64,000 nt of DNA. Source: Bacteroidales bacterium M7 (GTDB lineage Bacteria; Bacteroidota; Bacteroidia; Bacteroidales; Muribaculaceae). Both the position numbers and the translations under genes were made by a program. Position 1 is the first letter of the stretch, and every line of letters begins with the position of its first letter. The DNA lies in NCBI GenBank assembly GCA_001689515.1, contig LUJR01000045.1, positions 91,272-155,271 of the forward strand, given 5' to 3'. Of this stretch, positions 8,959 through 18,368 are shown piece by piece. The notes beneath the pieces were generated by a model. It did no database searches and was not told the origin of the DNA. It saw only the letters and a list, made by a program, of their open reading frames with translations.

Positions 8959-10893
8959 AGGAGGGATGTCGTGGCGCAGGCGGTGGCGGAAGTTGGAGTT
9001 GCGGCGGGATGGGGCGGAGTTGTCGATGGCGGTGCGGATGGCTTGGTCATCGCCGACGAGTACGCAGAGGCTGCGGGCGCGGCTTACGCCTGTGTAGAGG
9101 AGGTTGCGGTAGAGCATCGTGCGGTGTGATGATGTAAGCGGCATCACCATATACTCCACTTCTGATCCTTGCAGCTTGTGGACTGTGGTGGCGTAGGCAA
9201 GCGAGAGTTCTCCGAGGTCGCTGCGGCGGTAGGTGGAGCGGTTGCCGTCAGCAAATGTCACTTCAAGGGTCTGGTTGTCCGTGTCAACGGCTGTCACGCA
9301 GCCGGTCTCTCCGTTGTAGAGCTGGCGGTCATAGGAGTTGGATGTCTGCATCACGCGGTCGCCGAGACGCAGGGTCTTTGTGCCACGTGTGAGTGCCGGA
9401 CCTGAAGGGTTGAGACACTGCTGCAGGTCGAGATTGAGTTGCCGCGCACCGAGCGGTCCCTCTTGCTGAGGGGTGACCACAAGGATGTCCTTGGGGTCGA
9501 TATGCTGCCGAGAAGGGATTTCATGGGTAACGAGTGATAGGATGCGGTCATGGATTTTGCCGGGTGACGGCTCGCGTATGATAGAGAAGTCGCTGCCCTC
9601 GGAGGCTTCGGGGAGCAGTCCGGCATTGATGGCACGTGCCGTAGCGGCTATTGAGCTGCCCGGGGCGTGGCGGAAATTGTCGTTGAGGGTGATGACAGGT
9701 ACTGTGCCAGAACTGATCATGTCGCGGAGCACATCTCCGGCTCCTATTGCCGGGAGCTGGTCCACATCGCCTACGATTATAATCCTGATGTCTGGAGGAA
9801 GGGCTTGGAGCAGATGATTGAACAGCACCTGTTCGAGCATAGAGCCTTCGTCGATTATCAGCACGTCGGCATCAATGGTTTTCTTCCTGTACCCTTCGCC
9901 AGGTCGGTGCCCGAGGATGCGGTGAATGGTCTTTGCCTCGCGCCCCGAGAGGTCTGACATGCGTTTGGCGGCGCGTCCTGTGGGGGCTGCCAGCAGCATC
10001 TCCTTGCCCTGCGACTCAAGCATGTCTATGATGCCGCGTATTGCCGTGGTTTTGCCGGTGCCCGGTCCGCCTGTCAGTATCATGACCGGATGTGTGGCTG
10101 CGGTCTCTATGGCTCGGAGCTGCTCAGATGTATATGGTTTGCCGTCACGGCCGGTTGTAGGAATAAGCGGCATCTCGTCAGGACGGCGGAACGCTTTGAC
10201 GATGGATGCAATCTTGGCTGCGCCCTCTTTCTCCGCCTTGTAGTAGACAGGGAGGTAGAGCCCACCGTAGCTGTCAATGAGCCGTCTGTCATCTAAAAGT
10301 TGCGGGATTTCCTCGGCTATTTTTTCTGCACCCACGCCAGTGATGCGCGATGCGGTCTCTATCGCCTGATCACGCGTGGCAAACATGCTGCCCTCCTGGG
10401 CATATATCTTCACTGCGGTCAGCAACGCGCCTCGCAGACGGCGCGGATCATCGGGAGTAATGCCGAGTCCCTTGCCGATTCGGTCAGCCACGAAAAACGA
10501 CAGTTTCCACACATCCTCTACCATCTCATAGGGGTCGTAGAGCACAACATCGGCAGCGAGTTTACCATAATGCGAGAGGATTTTCTCGACATGCGTGTCA
10601 GACAGACCGCATGAAAATAGAAATGCCAGCAGACGCATCGGATATTTCAATGCTGACACGCTATGGGTCAGAGATGCAATCTTTGCCTGTCCCATACCTG
10701 TGATTTCGGAAAGTGCTTCTGGGTCGGAGTTGATGACATCAAGAGTCCCGGTGCCGAAGCGGTCAACGATACGCGAGGCAAATGTCTTGCCAATGCCCTC
10801 TATGTAGGAGCTTGCAAGAAACGAGATTATCCCGTCAGGCGTAATCCTTAGTAGGGATAGTCTGTCATTGTCTGCCTCATTGTCGCCATTCAT
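8947..10893 (-). CDS. recD2: RecD2-like ATP-dependent DNA helicase
   Basis: The 648-residue superfamily 1B helicase has N-terminal helix-hairpin-helix repeats (about 15-100, GIGKTFASRI and GMGQAKI), Walker A GGPGTGKTT near residue 275, Walker B LIIDEGSML, and the motif VI region ATTVHKLQGSEVEYMVMPL. RecD2 unwinds DNA 5' to 3' in repair, independent of RecBC. It is somewhat shorter than the usual RecD2 of about 720-740 residues, with the family core intact. It follows poxB by 15 bases on the same strand, so the two are probably co-transcribed. Confidence 0.9.
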   Translation of the reverse strand: MNGDNEADNDRLSLLRITPDGIISFLASSYIEGIGKTFASRIVDRFGTGTLDVINSDPEALSEITGMGQAKIASLTHSVSALKYPMRLLAFLFSCGLSDTHVEKILSHYGKLAADVVLYDPYEMVEDVWKLSFFVADRIGKGLGITPDDPRRLRGALLTAVKIYAQEGSMFATRDQAIETASRITGVGAEKIAEEIPQLLDDRRLIDSYGGLYLPVYYKAEKEGAAKIASIVKAFRRPDEMPLIPTTGRDGKPYTSEQLRAIETAATHPVMILTGGPGTGKTTAIRGIIDMLESQGKEMLLAAPTGRAAKRMSDLSGREAKTIHRILGHRPGEGYRKKTIDADVLIIDEGSMLEQVLFNHLLQALPPDIRIIIVGDVDQLPAIGAGDVLRDMISSGTVPVITLNDNFRHAPGSSIAATARAINAGLLPEASEGSDFSIIREPSPGKIHDRILSLVTHEIPSRQHIDPKDILVVTPQQEGPLGARQLNLDLQQCLNPSGPALTRGTKTLRLGDRVMQTSNSYDRQLYNGETGCVTAVDTDNQTLEVTFADGNRSTYRRSDLGELSLAYATTVHKLQGSEVEYMVMPLTSSHRTMLYRNLLYTGVSRARSLCVLVGDDQAIRTAIDNSAPSRRNSNFRHRLRHDIPPFAH

Positions 10894-10908
10894 AACCTAC
10901 AGCTGCAG

Positions 10909-12609
10909 TTATACCGAACCTGGGGCAATGAAATTTTCAGTAGCCGATCCGGGTGTGGCACTCTCCATCATCTCTTTGCTGAAGCTGAATGAAGCAGCAT
11001 CTTGGTCAGTCACTACCGAGAGTAGTGCCGGACCCTGAGCCGAAAGCCATCGTCTCATTGCATCTTCGAGTTGCCGGGGATTTCGGACTGTTTCTGCGGT
11101 GAATCCCATGCTGCGTGCCATTTCTCCAAAGTCAGGATTGTGCAGGTCTACCTCGCTCGGTGTGAATCCGGCGAGAGCCATCTCCCACTTGACATAAGCG
11201 AGCGAACGGTTGTCGGCTACGAGAATCTTTATAGGGAGCTGGTATTGTACGATGGTCAGGAGATCTCCGAGCAGCATGGTCAGTCCCCCGTCGCCACATA
11301 GGGCTATTACCTGGCGGTCGGGACATGCCATGGCAGCTCCGATGCTCTGAGGCATGGCATTTGCCATGGAGCCGTGGGTAAACGAACCTATCATAGAGCG
11401 TCCCTTTGCGGGGGTGAGATAGTGTGCGCTCCAGAGGCAGTTCATGCCAGTGTCAACGGTGAAGATGCAGTCATCATCGGCGAGGCGGTCAAGGGTGGCG
11501 AATACATATTCGGGACGTATGCAGTCATTTGTGCCCTGGTTTGACACTGGTTTGGCAAGTTTGTGGCATATCTGGGAATATTGCTGGAGAGCGTTGTCAA
11601 GAAATTTGCGGTCAGTTTTTTGATTGATTGCCGGGAGCAAAGTCTCCAAAAATATCTTCGCATCGGCGCGGATACCGGCATCTACCCGGGCTATGCGTCC
11701 GATGCGCTCGGCACGGATATCTACCTGGATGATTTTCTTGTCAGTGGGGAAAAATCCCGGAAACGGGAAATTCATCCCTATCATGATGATGGCATCGGCA
11801 TCGCGCACGGCATCTATTGCTGCCCATGTGCCGAGGTATCCGAGATGGCCGATATAGTTAGGACAGTGTCCCATCAGCTCCATCTGGCTCTTGAAGGTGG
11901 TCACGACGGGTGCGTTGAGCCTGTCGGATAATGCCCGTAGATCATCGGTGGCTCCGGCGCATCCTGCCCCGGCGAATATGGTCACGCTACGGGCGGCGTT
12001 GAGAATGTCCGCGCACTGATGTATTTCGCTTTCGGTAGGCTCAGGGAGATGCCCGGTGGTAAGGGGAACGCAAGATGCCTGTGACGGTTGAGCTGGAAGT
12101 GATATCACATCGGCAGGAAGTCCGATGACGCTTACGCCACCCAAGGAGATGGCTTCTTGCATGGCTGCCTGCATCATGTGCGGAAGTTGCTCGGGTGTAA
12201 CTGACATCTGGTTGTAGACGCTGCAGTCGGAGAACAGGAGAGTTGGGTTGGTCTCCTGGAAATATCCGGTTCCCAATACTGACGAGCCGCAAGTGGAGGC
12301 TATGGCAAGTACCGGGGCGTTGGCTCGCTTGGCATCGTAAAGTCCATTGATTAGATGTACGTGTCCGGGTCCGCTGCTTCCGGCGCAGCATGCGAGAGAA
12401 CCTGTCAGTTGCGCTTCGGCAGATGCGGCGAATGCTCCCGATTCTTCGTGACGCATGTGTATGAATCTGATGCGTCCGTCGCGACCTATGGCATCTGTGA
12501 GGGCATTGAGGCTGTCGCCGGTTATGGCGTAGATGTGTCGTATGCCGCCTTCGGCAAGCATGTCTACGATCTGGTCGGCTACGAGGTGGCTGGTGGTCGT
12601 GTCTTTCAT
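10909..12609 (-). CDS. poxB: Pyruvate oxidase / pyruvate:quinone dehydrogenase (TPP)
   Basis: The 566-residue thiamine-diphosphate enzyme resembles PoxB throughout. The N-terminal TPP domain has ITGDSLNAL, the catalytic Glu in RHEESGAFAASAEAQL, and GSSGPGHVHLINGLYDA. The C-terminal TPP-binding motif is GDGGLTMLLGDLLTI with NR further on. PoxB decarboxylates pyruvate to acetate and CO2 and passes electrons to quinone at the membrane. Length matches the E. coli enzyme, although the membrane-binding tail is not clearly conserved. It leads a likely operon with recD2. Confidence 0.87.
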   Translation of the reverse strand: MKDTTTSHLVADQIVDMLAEGGIRHIYAITGDSLNALTDAIGRDGRIRFIHMRHEESGAFAASAEAQLTGSLACCAGSSGPGHVHLINGLYDAKRANAPVLAIASTCGSSVLGTGYFQETNPTLLFSDCSVYNQMSVTPEQLPHMMQAAMQEAISLGGVSVIGLPADVISLPAQPSQASCVPLTTGHLPEPTESEIHQCADILNAARSVTIFAGAGCAGATDDLRALSDRLNAPVVTTFKSQMELMGHCPNYIGHLGYLGTWAAIDAVRDADAIIMIGMNFPFPGFFPTDKKIIQVDIRAERIGRIARVDAGIRADAKIFLETLLPAINQKTDRKFLDNALQQYSQICHKLAKPVSNQGTNDCIRPEYVFATLDRLADDDCIFTVDTGMNCLWSAHYLTPAKGRSMIGSFTHGSMANAMPQSIGAAMACPDRQVIALCGDGGLTMLLGDLLTIVQYQLPIKILVADNRSLAYVKWEMALAGFTPSEVDLHNPDFGEMARSMGFTAETVRNPRQLEDAMRRWLSAQGPALLSVVTDQDAASFSFSKEMMESATPGSATENFIAPGSV

Positions 12610-12854
12610 CCTTGTATTTTTATCGATAGGTCATGTCGTTATCCGGTTACGGATATTGAATCAACAAGGTTGGAGGTGCGTTGGTTTTTTATAAGGAGAT
12701 AGTAAGTATATGTCAGGAGAGCTTTATGATGATAGGTATGTAGGCTTTGACTTCGCTGGTGTGCTCGGTGTCCGTTTTGTCAAATGATTAAAAAATATGT
12801 TATAAAACCGTCGCATAGCATGTTTCGGCTGTTGGCAGAGAGGAGGGATATTGT

Positions 12855-12862
12855 TATTTTTG
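12855..12862 (+). promoter_or_regulatory. -7 promoter box abutting porX
   Basis: TATTTTTG fits TAnnTTTG and ends four bases before the porX ATG at 12867, again implying a leaderless or near-leaderless transcript. A partial TTGG near 12832 could serve as the -33 box. Confidence 0.45.
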
Positions 12863-12866
12863 CATT

Positions 12867-14420
12867 ATGGCTAACAAGATTCTTTGGGCTGACGACGAGA
12901 TAGATCTCCTCAAGCCACATCTGATGTTTCTCCGTAACAAGGGCTACGAAGTGGCGACCGCCAACAACGGGCATGATGCGCTGGATATGGTGCAGACTGA
13001 CCACTATGACCTTATCATACTTGACGAGAACATGCCCGGCTTGACAGGGCTGGAGACTCTGGTGCGCATCAAGCAGATAGAGCCGCACCTGCCTGTCATC
13101 ATGATTACCAAGAGCGAGGAGGAGAATATCATGGACCAGGCAGTTGGTGCCAAGATAGCCGACTATCTCATCAAGCCTGTCAACCCGATGCAAATACTCT
13201 CGTCGATCAAGAAGAATCTCCACAGTGACGAGCTTGTCAGCGAGAGCGCGGCATCGGCATACCGCCGCGAGTTCGGCAGTATAGCCATGCAGATTGACTC
13301 CGCCCGCACCATCAAGGAGTGGATGGAGGTGTACCGCAAGCTGACTTACTGGGATCTTGAGCTGGCTTCGACTGAGACATCTATGGACGAGATGCTTGAG
13401 ATGCAGCGGTTAGATGCCAATTCGGCTTTCTGCAAGATGGTTAAGCGTGAATATGAAGATTGGATCAGCGACCGAGGCAGTGCTACCGACCGCTCGTTCA
13501 TCATGAGCGATGAAGTGTTCAAGCGGCGTGTGTTTCCACTGATTGACGGCGGTGACAAGGTGATGTTTGTCCTTATAGATAATTTCCGTCTTGACCAGTG
13601 GGGAGTGGTCAAGAAGATGCTCGCCGACTCGTTTACATTTGAGGAGGAGCTGTACTGCTCCATCCTCCCTACGGCTACGCAATATGCCCGTAATTCCATC
13701 TTCTCCGGACTGATGCCGGTAGATATCGCCCGTATGTTCCCAGACCTGTGGGTCGACGAGGATGAGGAGGAGGGGAAAAATCTCAACGAGGCTCCCCTTA
13801 TAGCCACGCAGCTTGACCGTTTTCGCAAGCGGTGGAAATTCTCGTATAATAAAATCAACACCAACCAGGGCATAGAGCATCTGCTGCGTGACTTCCGCCA
13901 GATTGAAACCAATGAGCTTAATGTGGTGGTGCTCAACTTTATAGACATGCTCTCGCATGCGCGTACCGAATCCAAGATGATACGCGAGCTTGCCGCCAAC
14001 AATGCCGCCTATCGTTCGCTCACGGAGTCGTGGTTCCGCCACTCAGGGGCTATCGACATATTCCGCCGTGCCGCGGTTGCCGGATACAAGGTGGTGCTGA
14101 CCACCGACCACGGCACCATCCGCGTTGACAATCCCATACAGGTGGTGGGAGAGCGCAACACCAACACCAATCTCCGCTACAAGGTGGGACGCAATCTTGG
14201 CTACAACCAGAAGCAGGTCTACGAAATCAAGAAACCCGAACGCTTCGGGCTGCCGTCGCCCAACGTCAGCAGCGCCTACATATTCGCCACGGGCCGCGAC
14301 TTCTTCGCCTACCGCAACAATTTCAACTACTACGCCCAATATTACACCGGCACATTCCAGCACGGCGGTATCTCCATGGAGGAGATGCTTATCCCGCTCG
14401 TAACTCTCACCCCGCGCTGA
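12867..14420 (+). CDS. porX: PorX, two-component response regulator with PglZ phosphatase domain
   Basis: The 517-residue protein has an N-terminal CheY-like receiver (acidic pocket D9-D10-E11, phospho-acceptor D53 in ILDENMPG). A helical linker leads into a C-terminal PglZ/alkaline-phosphatase-superfamily domain with metal-site segments LIDNFRLDQW, ILPTATQYARN and LTTDHGT. In Porphyromonas PorX works with PorY and sigma factor SigP to control T9SS genes, and its PglZ domain hydrolyses cyclic oligonucleotides. It fits the T9SS operon found at 38.7-45.8 kb. No PorY sensor kinase is in the window. Confidence 0.95.
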   Translation: MANKILWADDEIDLLKPHLMFLRNKGYEVATANNGHDALDMVQTDHYDLIILDENMPGLTGLETLVRIKQIEPHLPVIMITKSEEENIMDQAVGAKIADYLIKPVNPMQILSSIKKNLHSDELVSESAASAYRREFGSIAMQIDSARTIKEWMEVYRKLTYWDLELASTETSMDEMLEMQRLDANSAFCKMVKREYEDWISDRGSATDRSFIMSDEVFKRRVFPLIDGGDKVMFVLIDNFRLDQWGVVKKMLADSFTFEEELYCSILPTATQYARNSIFSGLMPVDIARMFPDLWVDEDEEEGKNLNEAPLIATQLDRFRKRWKFSYNKINTNQGIEHLLRDFRQIETNELNVVVLNFIDMLSHARTESKMIRELAANNAAYRSLTESWFRHSGAIDIFRRAAVAGYKVVLTTDHGTIRVDNPIQVVGERNTNTNLRYKVGRNLGYNQKQVYEIKKPERFGLPSPNVSSAYIFATGRDFFAYRNNFNYYAQYYTGTFQHGGISMEEMLIPLVTLTPR

Positions 14421-14439
14421 CCCCACGTACAATACACTG

Positions 14440-14469
14440 TGTAGGGACATGCCACGGCATGTCCCTACA
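14440..14469. repeat. Single 30-bp perfect palindrome unit
   Basis: One complete unit lies 19 bases after porX, with both outer ends present (TGTAGGG and CCCTACA) around core 14445-14464 (centre AC). It could act as a 3' hairpin for porX, though no T-run follows. Confidence 0.75.
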
Positions 14470-14516
14470 TCATACAGGTTGGATCACCACAATCGACAGG
14501 TTTTGCAACACCCTCG

Positions 14517-14794
14517 CAACGCTAAAACTTAAGTGTTTAATTGATACTGCGCCCCTTTCGGGCGCATCTCTACCGTAACCGAGGGGCTTGCCCCTCGGTC
14601 AGAATGCATGCAGACACGCGCTGCGCTTTGCCGCAGCGCATCAGTCACTATCATGGTGATACTCATAACGTTTGATGCGCTGCGGCAAAGCGCAGCGCGT
14701 CCTTCTGAATAACTTTTCCGAGGGGCAAGCCCCTCGGCTACCAAAAAGATGCGCCCACAAGGGGCGCGTCAAAGCATATAATTCGACAGCATTG
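14517..14794. mobile_element. 278-bp nested-hairpin element
   Basis: The interior is a set of mirror-image modules: a GGGGCGC-type hairpin, CCGAGGGGCTTGCCCCTCGG, and a long stem GCGCTGCGCTTTGCCGCAGC paired with its complement at about 14675-14698, then the same modules in reverse. The right end (AATTCGACAGCATTG, to 14794) matches the family and is followed by CGGCATGTCCCTAC. The left end is diverged (CAACGCTAAAACTTAAG). The arrangement is shared with 36905-37197. A small frame running through it is not a gene. Confidence 0.65.
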
Positions 14795-14916
14795 CGGCAT
14801 GTCCCTACGGCTCGGCGATCCATTTGCATGGTGGATGTTTGTGCACCTGATATAAATCAAGCCCGCGCATCGCTGCGCAGGCTTGATTCAAATGAAAAAC
14901 AAATCAAATTCTCAAG

Positions 14917-14988
14917 TAGCTCCGAGGGGAATCGAACCCCTATCTAAGGTTTAGGAAACCTCTATTCTATCCGTTGAACTACAGAGCC
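14917..14988 (-). tRNA. tRNA-Arg (anticodon CCT)
   Basis: The 72-base minus-strand sequence folds as a cloverleaf. The acceptor stem is GGCTCTG with CGGAGCT (G-T pairs at the ends), the T arm is AGGGGTTCGATTCCCCT, and the anticodon loop TTCCTAA carries CCT, which reads AGG (Arg). CCA is not encoded. A GC-rich palindrome pair sits 15 bases upstream of its 5' end. Confidence 0.93.
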
Positions 14989-15003
14989 ATATGGTTGTTA
15001 ACC

Positions 15004-15084
15004 TGTAGGGACGCGGCGTGCCGCGTCATCAAAGGCTGTTTACCATTCGCCTGATACGTTGACGCGGCACGCCGCGTCCCTACA
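15004..15084. repeat. GC-rich palindrome pair (sister family)
   Basis: The outer ends are the same (TGTAGGG and CCCTACA), but the 18-bp core is GACGCGGCGTGCCGCGTC (15010-15027) and its AC-centred partner (15061-15078). It lies between the tRNA and folA. It shows that the outer flank can be joined to a different core. Confidence 0.8.
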
Positions 15085-15101
15085 TGAGGGCGAAATCACT
15101 C

Positions 15102-15632
15102 CTACAAAGGTAATGAATTTTTGCGTGAATAGGAGGTGAACTGGTACTTAACGCCGCTTTTTTCGTCAAGGTAGCGTGGGGAGCGGTTGGTCAGCTCCCA
15201 CACGGCTTCATCCACTTTGGGGAAATATGTATCTGTGCCATCGGGCGATGCGACATCTATCTCTGTCAGCTCAAGGCGTGTGGCGTAGGGCATCGCTGCT
15301 GCATAGATTTGTCCGCCGCCTATTACAAACGGCGTGGCTGCCGGTCCGGCGGCGCAAAGTGCGGTCTCTATGCTGTCGACCACTTCGGCTCCGTCTATGC
15401 GCAGCGATGCATCGCGGCTGACCACGATGTTGCGGCGTCCGGGCAGAGGTCCCGAGGGCATCGACTCGAAGGTCTTGCGCCCCATGATGATGGGATGTCC
15501 CATGGTGAGGGCTTTGAAGTGTCGCAGGTCATCGGATATGTGGTATAGCAGATTGCCTGACGCTCCGAGTCCGCCATCGCGCGTGACGGCAGCGATGAGG
15601 GTGATGGATGCCGGGAGGAGATTGGATTTCAT
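15102..15632 (-). CDS. folA: Dihydrofolate reductase
   Basis: The 176-residue DHFR reduces dihydrofolate to tetrahydrofolate with NADPH. Conserved features are ITLIAAVTRDGGLGASGNLLYHISDD (substrate acidic residue in the DD pair), GHPIIMGRKTFES, PLPGRRNIVVSR and FVIGGGQIYAAAM (cofactor glycine loop). It overlaps the end of gpsA by four bases (ATGA), indicating translational coupling in the lysS-gpsA-folA operon. Confidence 0.95.
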   Translation of the reverse strand: MKSNLLPASITLIAAVTRDGGLGASGNLLYHISDDLRHFKALTMGHPIIMGRKTFESMPSGPLPGRRNIVVSRDASLRIDGAEVVDSIETALCAAGPAATPFVIGGGQIYAAAMPYATRLELTEIDVASPDGTDTYFPKVDEAVWELTNRSPRYLDEKSGVKYQFTSYSRKNSLPL

Positions 15633-16624
15633 ATGAAGCAGTTGGAGAGTGACGGGATGACTTTGGCTGCCGAGGCTCCGCGGTAGAGTATGTCGTACAT
15701 GCCGTCAAGGATGGGCATGTTGACGCGGTAGTGCTGGTTGATTTCGTGGATGCACTTGGTGCCGTAGTAGCCTTCGGCAGTCTGCTCCATCTCCATGCGC
15801 GCCGCCTTGACCGAATATCCGCAGCCTATCATGGAGCCGAAGTTGTGGTTACGCGAGAAGCGCGAGTAGCATGTCACGAGCAGGTCGCCGAGATATACCG
15901 AGTCGCATATCTGCCGCTGGCGCGCACAGGCGGTGTTGATGAAGCGTTCCATCTCTCGGATGGCATTGCTGACGAGCATCGCCAGGAAGTTGTCGCCGGC
16001 TTTGAGTCCGTGGACCATTCCTGCGGCTATGGCATAGACGTTTTTGAGCACTGCGGCATATTCGATTCCATCCACATCGTTGGACTCGATGGTGCGCATA
16101 GCCTTGCCATGGAGGCATGAGGCAAATCGCTTGGCTGCCTCTATATTCTCGCATCCGATGGTCAGGAAGCTCTGGCGTCCGAGAGCCACCTCCTCGGCGT
16201 GGCAGGGACCGCCGATGACGAGTATCCTGTCAGGATGCACACCGAAGCGGCGGCACATATAGGAGGTGATGAGCTCGTTTTCATCGGGGACTATGCCTTT
16301 GATGGCGGACACGACATACTTGTCAGAGATGTCAACGGTAAGTTTGTCGATGTGGCTCTTGAAGTAGGGCGACGGCATCGCGAGCAGAATCGTGTCGGAG
16401 CTGTCCGCTACGGCATTGATGTCGCTGGAGAAGCATATCCGCTCTACGTCAAACTCCACATCCGTCAGATATGCCGGATTGCGGTGATGGCGTATGAAGT
16501 CGGCTATGCGGTCATCGCGCCGCATATACCAGTTGATGGTCTCGCAGTTGTCAAGCAGGAGACGGGCGAGGGCTGTAGCCCACGATCCTCCTCCCATGAC
16601 GGCTATTTGGCCGGGGAAGTCCAT
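15629..16624 (-). CDS. gpsA: Glycerol-3-phosphate dehydrogenase [NAD(P)+]
   Basis: The 331-residue protein makes sn-glycerol 3-phosphate from dihydroxyacetone phosphate for phospholipid synthesis. The N-terminal Rossmann motif is GGGSWATALARLL. The family segment IGGPCHAEEVALGRQS and the catalytic Lys in AVLKNVYAIAAGM are present. Full length for the family. It lies 32 bases after lysS and overlaps folA by four bases. Confidence 0.95.
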   Translation of the reverse strand: MDFPGQIAVMGGGSWATALARLLLDNCETINWYMRRDDRIADFIRHHRNPAYLTDVEFDVERICFSSDINAVADSSDTILLAMPSPYFKSHIDKLTVDISDKYVVSAIKGIVPDENELITSYMCRRFGVHPDRILVIGGPCHAEEVALGRQSFLTIGCENIEAAKRFASCLHGKAMRTIESNDVDGIEYAAVLKNVYAIAAGMVHGLKAGDNFLAMLVSNAIREMERFINTACARQRQICDSVYLGDLLVTCYSRFSRNHNFGSMIGCGYSVKAARMEMEQTAEGYYGTKCIHEINQHYRVNMPILDGMYDILYRGASAAKVIPSLSNCFI

Positions 16625-16656
16625 GGCAGATTCGGGTATAGTATGGAGAGGTGTGT

Positions 16657-18174
16657 TTATTCGGCTTTCTCGGGACGCATCTGAGGGAAGAAGAGCACTT
16701 CCTGGATGGTGGTCTGGCCTGTCATGAGCATGACAAGGCGGTCCATGCCTATGCCCATGCCCGATGTGGGGGGCATGCCGTACTCAAGGGCGCGTATGAA
16801 GTCCTTGTCGATAATCATGGCTTCGTCATCGCCCTTCTCGCCGAGGCGCATCTGCTCCACGAAACGCTCGTACTGGTCTATGGGGTCGTTGAGTTCGGAG
16901 TAAGCGTTGGCAAGCTCCTTGCCGTTGACCATCAGCTCGAAGCGTTCGGTCAGTTCGGGGTTGTCGCGGTGGCGCTTGGTCAGCGGCGACATCTCTATGG
17001 GGTAGTCGATGATGAAAGTGGGCTGTATATACTTGCCTTCGCACTTTTCGCCGAAAATTTCGTCGATCAGTTTGCCCTTGCCCATCGATTTGTCAACCTC
17101 GATACCGAGGTCTTTGCACACTGCGCGGAGCTGGTCCTCGTCCATGCCGGTGATGTCGATGCCGGTGTGTTCCTTGATGGCGTCTATCATGGTCACGCGT
17201 CGGTAGGGAGCTTTGAAGTCTATCTCGTTGTCGCCCACCTTGACCTTGGTGGTGCCGTTGACATCGAGGCAGATTTTCTCGAGCATCTTCTCGGTGAAGT
17301 CCATCATCCAGTTGTAGTCCTTGTAGGCTACATAGATTTCCATGCAGGTGAACTCCGGATTGTGGGTGCGGTCCATGCCCTCGTTGCGGAAGTTCTTGGA
17401 GAACTCATATACGCCGTCAAATCCGCCCACGATGAGGCGTTTGAGATAAAGCTCGTCGGCGATGCGCAGATAGAGCGGTATGTCGAGTGCGTTGTGGTGG
17501 GTGATGAAGGGACGCGCTGCCGCTCCGCCGGGGATTGACTGGAGTATCGGGGTCTCCACCTCCATGTAGCCGGCGTTGTTGAAATATTCGCGCATGGAGT
17601 TGTAGACCTTGGTGCGCTTGATGAAGATGTCCTTCACGCCCTCGTTGACCACAAGGTCTACATAGCGGCGGCGGTAACGCAGCTCGGGATCGTCGAAAGC
17701 ATCGTAGGTGACGCCGTTCTGGCGCTTGACGATGGGGAGCACCCTCAGCGATTTGCTCAGCACGGTCAGCTTCTTGGCGTGGACGGAAATCTCGCCAGTC
17801 TGTGTGCGGAACACGAATCCCTCTATGCCTACGAAGTCGCCTATGTCGAGGAGCTTCTTGAACACTACATTATAAAGGTCCTTGTCCTCTCCAGGGCATA
17901 TCTCGTCACGGCTGACATAGACCTGGATGCGTCCGTTGGCATCCTGAAGCTCCATGAATGAGGCTTTGCCCATGATGCGGCGGCTCATGATGCGCCCAGC
18001 CACAGCCACTTCGCGCTGCTCTCCGCCATCGGCTTCAAACTGCGCCTTGATTTCGTCGCTGTGTCCTGTCACCGGGAAGAGGGGGGCGGGATATGGGTCG
18101 ATGCCGCGGCGGCGGAGTTCGTCGAGACTGTTGCGGCGTATCTGTTCCTGTTCGCTGAGATTCTGCGTAGCCAT
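16657..18174 (-). CDS. lysS: Lysyl-tRNA synthetase, class II
   Basis: The 505-residue protein has an N-terminal OB-fold anticodon-binding domain (about 55-150), class II motif 2 (NFRNEGMDRTHNPEFTCMEI) and motif 3 (GMGIGMDRLVMLMTG). Its length equals the E. coli LysS/LysU type. It leads a lysS-gpsA-folA operon with a full consensus promoter about 80 bases upstream. A long antisense frame on the plus strand is a codon-bias shadow. Confidence 0.96.
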   Translation of the reverse strand: MATQNLSEQEQIRRNSLDELRRRGIDPYPAPLFPVTGHSDEIKAQFEADGGEQREVAVAGRIMSRRIMGKASFMELQDANGRIQVYVSRDEICPGEDKDLYNVVFKKLLDIGDFVGIEGFVFRTQTGEISVHAKKLTVLSKSLRVLPIVKRQNGVTYDAFDDPELRYRRRYVDLVVNEGVKDIFIKRTKVYNSMREYFNNAGYMEVETPILQSIPGGAAARPFITHHNALDIPLYLRIADELYLKRLIVGGFDGVYEFSKNFRNEGMDRTHNPEFTCMEIYVAYKDYNWMMDFTEKMLEKICLDVNGTTKVKVGDNEIDFKAPYRRVTMIDAIKEHTGIDITGMDEDQLRAVCKDLGIEVDKSMGKGKLIDEIFGEKCEGKYIQPTFIIDYPIEMSPLTKRHRDNPELTERFELMVNGKELANAYSELNDPIDQYERFVEQMRLGEKGDDEAMIIDKDFIRALEYGMPPTSGMGIGMDRLVMLMTGQTTIQEVLFFPQMRPEKAE

Positions 18175-18251
18175 ATTTGTTGATATGTTGATGTCTTGGT
18201 CTTACAAATTGTGATAACAGTGTGCGTGACTGATAAGTACATAGCACCGCA

Positions 18252-18283
18252 CAAAGTTACGCATTTTCCTCCAACCCTGCAAA
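18252..18283 (-). promoter_or_regulatory. Full -33/-7 promoter for lysS operon
   Basis: Minus strand: TTTG (18280-18283), 20-base spacer, TAACTTTG (18252-18259). The predicted start is near 18245, leaving a leader of about 70 bases. Confidence 0.65.
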
Positions 18284-18368
18284 AGCTTAATTCTGTGCCA
18301 AATTTTGGTCATGCCAGTTTTTTTTTATAAATTTATCACCGCCGTAATAATTACCACGGTGACAGAAC

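Noticed and set aside
12780..13223. Minus-strand frame overlapping the start of porX
   Set aside because: Antisense to the porX receiver domain, whose motifs are unmistakable.
14672..14947. Plus-strand frame ending EGNRTPI across the repeat and tRNA
   Set aside because: It runs through the hairpin element and the antisense of tRNA-Arg; this ending is a well-known false translation of tRNA genes.
16651..17538. Long plus-strand frame of 295 codons opposite lysS
   Set aside because: It is antisense to a certain lysS gene and shows Val/Leu-rich low-complexity composition from codon bias; no family features.
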